This document shows, in pieces, positions 12,701 through 21,100 of a stretch of 64,000 bases of DNA; within the stretch, counting starts at the first letter, position 1; each line of letters starts with the position of its first letter. The translations under genes were made by a program, and so were the position numbers. Origin of the DNA: Castanea sativa (lineage: Eukaryota > Streptophyta > Magnoliopsida > Fagales > Fagaceae); contig NC_134021.1 in assembly GCF_040712315.1 (NCBI RefSeq), forward strand, positions 24,268,501 through 24,332,500, given 5' to 3'. The notes under the pieces were generated by a model, which was given only the letters and a program-made list of their open reading frames with translations, made no database searches and was not told the origin of the DNA.

Positions 12701-15700
12701 GTCCGTTCCTCGACTGGGTTGCTCTAGATGCAGTCAACACTGCAGGGGGGGTGTTATCAGTTTGGGACAAGAGAGTTTATGAAAGAATTGACAATGCTAT
12801 AGGTCAGTTTTCTATTAATGTTTTATTGAAGGGGGTTGCGGATGATTTTGTATGGGCATGTTCAGGAGTGTATGGTCCTAATGATGATAGCCAACGGGAT
12901 GCTTTGTGGGAGGAGCTCACAAGGATGCACTCTAGATGGAATACAGAATGGTGCGTGTTTGGGGATTTTAATATCACTCGATATCCGAGTGAGAGATTTG
13001 GTTGTGAGGCTTTCATTCTGGCTATGTTTGTTTTTTCGGATTCCATTGAGGCTAACTATTTTGTGGACTTACCTCTTGAAGGGGCTTTGTTCACCTGGCT
13101 TAGAGATTCGGGGACAGATTGTATGTCAAGAATTGATAGGACCTTGGCACCGGTGGATTGGGTAGATCATTTTGGGAATGTGTCTCAAAGGGTACTCCCT
13201 TGAGCAGTTTTCGATCACTGCCCACTTTTGATGGTAGCTGGTCGTGTCAATAAAGGTCAAAATACCTTCAAGTTTGAGAATATGTAGTTGAAAGAAGAGG
13301 GTTTTGTAGAGAGAGTTCGGCAATGGTGCAATGGGTATTGCTTTCTGGGTTCTCTGAGCTTCTGGCTCATAAATTTAAAGCTCTTAAAGATGACTTGAAA
13401 AAGTGGAATAAGGAGGAATTTGGGGATTTGGCCTTTAGGAAGAAATGCTTTTTATCTGAATTGTTGGGTTTGGATGCTAGGGAGGATTTGTTGGGTCTTT
13501 CACAGGAGGAACAAACTCATCGTATTCAGATTAAAGGTGATATTGCACATTTAGCCTATTTGAAGGAGATTTCTTGGAGACAAAAGTCTCAGATATTGTT
13601 TGTGAAGGAGAGTCACAATAATACTCACTTTTTCACCAGGTAGCAAACTCCCATAGAAGAACTAATCATATTCGAGGTATAGAGGTGGATGGTGTCCCTT
13701 ATGAGGATGAGGAAGAGGAAGAGGTGCGGTCTGACGTGATTCATTTTTATCAGGGTTTGTACACGGAGTCAAATACTTGGCATCCTTCTATGGACAATTT
13801 GGAGTTTGCTAGAATAGAGGAGGATGAGCAGCTTGCTCTTGAGAGGGATTTTTCTAAGGAGGAGGTGGTACAAGTCCTTCAAGAGATGGAGGGTTATAAA
13901 GCCCTAGGTCCCGACGGCTTCACTATGGCCTTTTTTCATAAATGCTGGAGTGTAGTAGAAAAGGATGTTATGGTCTTCTTTGATCATTTTCATAGGAGAT
14001 CAGAGTTTGAATGGTATCTGAATGCTTCTTTTCTATATTCTATCTTTGATTCCCAAGAAAAATAATGCACTAAATATCAAAGATTTTCGACCTATCAGCT
14101 TAGTGGGCAATGTGTATAAGCTACTATAAGGTGTTGACTAACAGATTGAGGACAGTGTTGGATAAACTCATTTCGGAGTCACAAAATTCTTTTGTTGGTG
14201 GTAGACAGATTTTAGATTCAGTTCTTATAGCTAATGAATGTCTAGATAGTAGACTGAAGTGTTGTAATCCGGAAGTGGTGTGTAAGTTAGACATCGAAAA
14301 AGCCTATGATCATGTGAATTAAGACACTTTGTTCTTTTTGTTGGAGAGGATGGGCTTTGGGGGTCAATGGAAGAGATGGTTAAAGACTTGTGTCGCTACT
14401 GTCCACTTCTCAATTTTGGTTAATGGATCTTCTATTGATTTCTTTGGTAGCTCTAGAGGTCTAAGACAAAGTGATTCGTTGTCTCCCCTTCTCTTTCTTT
14501 TGATCATGGAGGTTTTAAGTAGGATTCTGAAGAAAATTATGGAAGGTGGTCTCATTTAGGGTTTTCATGTGGGACCTATTAATTCTACTGGTATTCATAT
14601 TTCTCATCTATTATTTGCTAATAACACCATTATTTTCTGCAATGCTTCTAGGGAGCGGTTGCTTTCCATTAGGCTGGCTTTGACTTGTTTTCAAGCTTTT
14701 ACTGGTTTGAAGGTTAATGTGGGAAAAAGTGAAATTGTCCCTATTGGGGAGGTAACCAACATTCAAACTTTGGCTAATATTCTTCAGTGTAGGGTGGGCA
14801 GTTTTCCTATGATTTATTTGGGAATGCCTTTGGGAACTTTGTATAAGACAACCTCTATCTGGAATCCAATTCTAGAGCGGATGGAGAAGAAGTTTTCGAG
14901 CTAGAAGCGGTTTTATTTGTCAAAGGGTGGCCAACTCACTTTGTTGAAAAGTACCCTTTCAAGCCTTCCAACTTATTATCTTTTCCTTTTCACTGTTCCT
15001 AAAGCTGTGGCAATTAGATTAGAACGTAGTCAAAAGAATTTTTTGTGGGGTTCCTCAGTTGAGTGCTTCAAATACCCCCTGGTGACTTGGGAAAAGGTTT
15101 GCTTACCGCGTGAGTTGGGTGGTTTGGGAATTCAGAATTTTGTGTCTTTTAATTAGGCTTTATTAGGGAAATGGCTTTGGAGGTATGGCCACGAAATTAC
15201 TCATCTATGGCGGAGGGTCATAGACGTGAAATATGGGGAGGGGAAAAGGGGTTGGAGCACTAGAGTTTGTAGAAGGGCGCATGATTGTGGTTTATGGCAA
15301 AGTATTAGTGAAGGGTGGGAAATTTTTCTAAGTATTTGTCTTTTGTGGTAGGGGATGGTTCTCGTATACTTTTTTGGCATGATAAGTGGACTGGGGATAA
15401 TTCTCTTAAAACTCTTTATCCTCAATTATTTGTGTGTTCAACCAATAAGGAAGCTTGTATTTCTAAAGTGTTATGTCCTCCAGTTGGTGATAATGATAAA
15501 GTGCGGAGTTTAAGATTTTATAGGAATTCAATGATTGAAAGTTGGCAGCTTCCTACTCCCTTTTTCATTTCATCCAACCTCGGGTTCCTAGGGGTGGAGG
15601 TTGTGACAGTCGTTGTTGGCGTTTTAATGGAAGTGAGAAGTTTGACATTCGGTCTTTTTATCATAAAATTTGAAATGCAACTCTTTCTGCTTTCCCTTGG

Positions 15701-18153
15701 AAGGGCACTTGAAAAGTAAAGGTTCCTAAAAGGGTGGCATTCTTTATGTGGACAGCAGCTCATGGTCAGATTCTAACTTTGGATAATCTTATGTTTTGTG
15801 GTCGCCCTTTGGCGAATTGTTGTTGTATGTGATGTTGTAATGAAGAATTTGTGGATCACCTGCTGATTTTTTGTCTGGTAGCTCATTCTTTGTGGATGTT
15901 TATGCTTCAATTGTTTGAGATCGATTCGGTCATGCCAAATTCAGTTGCAGACTTATTATTTTGTTGGTATCATTGGCTTAGGAAGCATAATTTTGATATT
16001 TGGAATTTGGTTCTAAGCTGTTTAATGTGGACTATTTAGACTGAACGAAATTGGCATTCCATTGAGGATACTAGGAAATCTTTGGCTCAATTGTTAGATT
16101 TATGCCAACAGACCCTCTTTGATTGGTCTCAATATTGGGGTCTCTAGGATTGTTCTACATTAATGGATTTTCTTTTGTCGTGGTTGTTTTTTACTTTTTG
16201 CTTCTTTTTACTCTTTGTTCACTACCGTAAACCCTGTGTATTTTTCCTGCCATTCCATTTTCAATAATATTTTTTTCTTACCTATCAACAAAAAAAAAAA
16301 AAGAGGGACAAAAGACACCTCCTTGATGTTGCTCAAGCTCTTTTGTTTCAAATGGATGTACCTCATTAATTGGATGCCTTCCACTATTCTTGATGGAGCA
16401 TCTCTTCACTCCATCTTATCCCCTTCTTCTCCAGCCTTCCATTTGTCTCCTCAAGGTTTTGGGTGTTATGTTCATAATCTTGGACCCCGTTTGACAAACT
16501 TGATCCTTGCTCCATCAAGTGTCTCTCTTAGCTATTCACGAACTCAAAACATATATCGATGCTATTCTCTAGTATTACAACACTACTTTACCATTTCTGA
16601 TATTACTTAATTTGAGTTCCAATCATATTGCTTTGTACCTAGTTCTCCAAGGGAATATCGGTTTGAGATGTGTGTCCTTTTTCCAACTCTGAATTTACTA
16701 CCTTCCTCACCCATTCATGTACCTTACCCTGAGTCATTGCTTCCAAAGGCTCCCAACTCCATTGTAAGTATATACTAGATGTCTACAGTCAACAACTCTA
16801 TTGCCCCTAGTCAACTGATCCCCCATGCACTCCAAACTCACTTCCCATTTCTCTCTAGACAGGTATATGTTCCTATGTTACAAAGCATCCCATTAATAGC
16901 TTTATTTCTTGCCAAACAACATCTCCTTCCTTTTCTAGTTTTATGTTCCTGTGTTACTAAGCATCCCATTAGTAGCTTTATTTTTGGCCAAACATTGTCT
17001 CCTTCCTTTTTCAATCTAACAAGGTATGAAGGAAGAAGGCTTTACCATCAAGGATAGATAGTTTACAACCCTCAAAACTTCTAGCATTCCATTCTCGCCA
17101 AAGGCACCACATGATCCAATATGGCACAGCCTTCCAATAGCAATATCTCTATGCCTTCAAAAAGATCCCTGCCAAGCTGCGAACAAATCAATAAACTTCT
17201 TTGGCATAACCCATTAAGGCCCAAATAACCAAAACACCATTCTCCATAGCTCGTAAGCTATTGGACAATGATGAAGAAGGTGATCCATAAACTCCCCACA
17301 CCTTTTACATGCAATAGGGGTGTTTCAGTTCGGTTTCGGTTGGTTTTTATGGGTATGGCCAACCAAAATGGCTGGAAACCGAACGGTTCGGTGTATTTCG
17401 GTTTCGGTCGGTTTTCAGTTTTTCAAAGAGAGGGTTATTGAGGTTTTCAAAACCCTAACTTTAATCACATATATAAAACAAAGTAATAGAGCAACAGAGA
17501 GGGAGCTATTGAACAAATCAGAATGACAGAAAAAGAAAAACTTCCAACAATATTTGTTCAACAATTTACACACAAATTCGAACAAAAAATTGAACTTTAC
17601 CACACCATAGCAGGAGCCTACCACCATGCTTGAGCCTACCAGTGATTTTTCGTTCTCTGTACAGAGATATGTGACTCAGAGAGAAGAGAAAGGCATGGCC
17701 ATGGTCCATGGGATTCATAGAGAACAAAAAGAAAAGAAAAGAATGGGGCGGCTGAGGTAGATGGGGAAGGAGCGGCTGAACTGAAGCGAGAACGGCAGAG
17801 ACGTGAGAAGGGCTGAAGAAAAGAAAAGAGAAGAAGAAAATAGTGAGACAGAGAAAAAATTGGGGAAGGGCGCGGTTGGAAAAAAAGAAAAGAGAAGAAG
17901 AAATTAGGGAGGATAGGGGCGGCTGGAAAAAAAGAAAAGAGAAAAAGAAATTAGGGATAGGGGTGGCTAGAAAGAAAGGAAAGAGAAGAAGAAATTAGGG
18001 ATATTTATATCATGCTATAGTACTAGGGTTTTAAAAAATTAAATAGCAAAAAAATCACTCACGCCCCATGCGAAGGCTCGAGCTCTGGATATGCTAGCCA
18101 AAACATAAGGAGCATACCACTAAGCCACTGATGAGTTATGTTTTAAAGTTACG

Positions 18154-18190
<37 letters not shown>

Positions 18191-21100
18191 GCTCGGTTCG
18201 GTTGGTTTCGGGGTGAAAAAATCCAGCACTGAAACCGAAACCGAACCGCACCGAAACCGAACCAAAATTTTGGCAACGGTTCGGTCGGGTTCAATCGGTT
18301 TGTTCGGTTCCTCCGTTTTTTGCACACCCCTAACATGCAACACCAATCCAATACAATAATCCCTCTTCCTGAGATTTTCAAAGGATAAAATCTTCCCTAG
18401 AGAAGCAGCCCAAGAAAAGGAGGCCACCCTAGGCGGGACTTTCGATCGCCAGACCAATTTCCAAGGGAAAAACATGCTGTTAGAAGCAGATAAGGAGTGA
18501 TAATAACTACAAGCCACAAAACCCCTGCACTTGTCAAGTCTCCAACAGGGTCTATCCATTCCCCCCTTCCCCCCCTAACAGGCTTAGAATAAATAAGATC
18601 CAAAAAAGCAAACAAAGGCTCCAGCTCCCAATCTTGGACTACCTAGAAAAGTGAACGTCCCAATGGGACTCCTCATTAGAATGACGTAAAACATCATTTC
18701 TTGCAGCTTCTTTATGGACTAATATTAAATAACTTTGGGAAACCCGCCCTAAGTGGGCAATCACCACACCACACATCATGCCAGAACTTTACTCTAGGCC
18801 CATTCCCCACATCAAATTGAAGAAACCAGGAAAAGGTCGACCATCCCCATCGTATAAATTTCCAAAGGCTTACGCCATAGGGATCCTCCACAAAAAGAGA
18901 ACTCCCCCCCCCCCCCCCCAAAAATTTGTTCCCATACTTAGCCTTAATAACTCTCCTCAAAAGATGCTCCCTCTTGGTCCCGTATACCCACAACCATTTC
19001 CCTAATAAATTTTGATTGAATCTTCTTATGTTCGTCCTTTCATATCAGCTTAAGTTTTTGGAACAACCTGTCATTTATCATGGCATCAGAGTATAGGCGT
19101 CTTAAGTTTGAACTCTATCTCCACCCAACCACCCATTTAAAAGTTAAACATTCCACGTGTTAGCTGCACTTATTGAGGCGGATTATGGGCTCACATGTGA
19201 GGGGGATGTTAAAAAAATGGCTAAGAGATTAATTAAATTCACCATTTCTTATTAGTTCAAGCTTTTGGGGCTAGTGATAGTTTATCATGATATAGACACT
19301 CTACCAAGCACTTCTTGTCTAGGTTTATATAGCATCAAACCATACAGAGTCTAGCAACAAAATTTTGGGTATTCTACTCTTCTTTGCAATGAGTTTTGTA
19401 TATTTAGACAAAAAATGCGGCATGTAATAGATACATAAGTTGAGCTTTTTCTGATGATGTGACTAGTAGCATTTGAAGGATATGATTCGTTAAAAAAAAA
19501 ATAAAACCGTACATTAGTTGAACAATGTCATATAAATTTACGAAAGTGATGAACAAATCACAAAATACACTCATGCATGTTCAACTCTATCATTTCGAAA
19601 CTGTAATAAAGCCTGTTTGTATACTCCATAACCAACATCCTAAATTGGTTTTCAAATGTGCTCTAAAGACATGATAATTATTTAAACAAATCCAGCTAGT
19701 CTGCCACTAATGGATTGAAAATCCAACTTGAGTGAATCAAAGGACTGGAAAATAACTGGGCAAGAACTTACCTGTTGTATGACAGCATCACGGTAAAACC
19801 TATATGAGTGGAGGAGCATTGCAACTCTATCAACTTGCAAGCAGTATATTCTACCATAGCTGTGAACAGTGACAATTATTAAATATTTGACTTTAGATAA
19901 CAATTTGAATATATTAGCAGGAGAAATTAAACAATAAGAACCTACACAGTGTGTTCAAAAGAACCTACACAGTGACAATATTGATATCTTCGGCAGCGAG
20001 GACAGGCTTACTGTTAGCCTCAGATTTAGCCATTGCCATGTCAAACCTTGGCAAGCGAATAACCCCTGCAGATGAAAGCTAAGAAGAAGAAATAGTATCT
20101 ATGTCAGACCATGGGAGATGCTCAAAATTTCCACGCAGCTCTTAGTCTTATTTGCATCAAGGAACACCACAAAAGCTGCATTGATATATGTCTCAAGGAG
20201 GAAAGGAACTTTCTGTTCTAGACCTGTAGTTAAACCAAACATTATTTCTTTCTTTCATACTATTTATTCTGCCAAAACTAGGTAGAGTGGTGAAGACAAA
20301 TTATATAGGGTCCCTTACACAGGTCATGGTTTTTAAGCCAAAACTTTCTACAAGGTTTTGAGCTCTAGGGCAGATTCTCCTATCCCTTGGAAGAGTGTTT
20401 GGAAGATGAAGGCCCCAAAAAGGGTAACTTTCTTTGTATGGAAAGCCATCTTAGGTAAAATCCTAACTATGGATGACTTGAGAAAACATCGACTCACAGT
20501 GGTGGATATGTGTTAGAAGAGAGGGGAGACCATTTATCATTTACTACTCTTCTACAAGGTGGCTAGAGAAATGTGGGATATGGTATCATGTAGCACGTTG
20601 GAAAGGACAGTTTGGTTGACACAGAAATAGAGGCCTTTGGGAGGCAATCCCCTCATGAATTATGTGGTGTTTGGAGAGAAAGAAATTACTCAAAGCTTCA
20701 ATGGTTGTTAGAACTCGGTTTTGGAGTTGAAGATGGTGGAGTTGAAGACCCTATATGATTAGATGACAACTACAAGGTCTTTTACTTTTTCTAATTTACC
20801 TGAAATTATGTATCTTTTATATGTTTTCTTATTTTTCTTTTATTAATTTTTTGGGTTTGGTGTATCTCATGTTTTACTTCCCGTGTAAGGTTGCACCCGT
20901 TTACACCATTTTAATATATTTCTTACCTATAAAAATACTTATGTTTTTCTTTAACTTGCTGCTTGATAAAAAAGGAAATTTATGCCAATGAGCTCTAGCT
21001 CAAAAGGCACCCCCTCCCCCTATAAAAGCAAAGTAAAGGGAGAAGTTAAGAGACCTACCCGGGTGGACGTGTAGGGAAAAAATTGCAAATTAACACCAAT

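Larger units (their letters stand above)
10346..16301 (+). mobile_element. Nearly full-length L1-type LINE, decayed
   Basis: The order is a pyrimidine-rich leader (10380-10620, including a C run near 10543-10557), an ORF1-like region, apurinic endonuclease, reverse transcriptase, a Zn-binding C-terminal domain, and an A tail at about 16290-16301 after TTACCTATCAAC. It lies inside a copia fragment. Several stop codons and frameshifts break it. The 5' edge is uncertain because the copia sequence seems to have lost about ten codons at the junction. Confidence 0.85.
8705..19771 (-). other. RMC1-like intron 5, 11 kb, filled with mobile DNA
   Basis: The intron has a GT donor at the 19772 side (CAG|GTAAGT) and an AG acceptor next to 8704. 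From left to right it holds unassigned A+T-rich sequence (8705-9320), faint LINE-like and unassigned sequence (9321-10000), a copia fragment split by a plus-strand LINE (about 10.05-16.6 kb), a minus-strand LINE split by a hAT-type element (17.06-19.02 kb), and a small LTR-type remnant (about 19.03-19.33 kb). I see no host gene in it. Confidence 0.85.

Noticed and set aside
18905..18919. C homopolymer as a possible functional tract
   Set aside because: It is inside a decayed LINE where a glycine-rich (GGGG) codon run on the minus strand has expanded. It is probably slippage.
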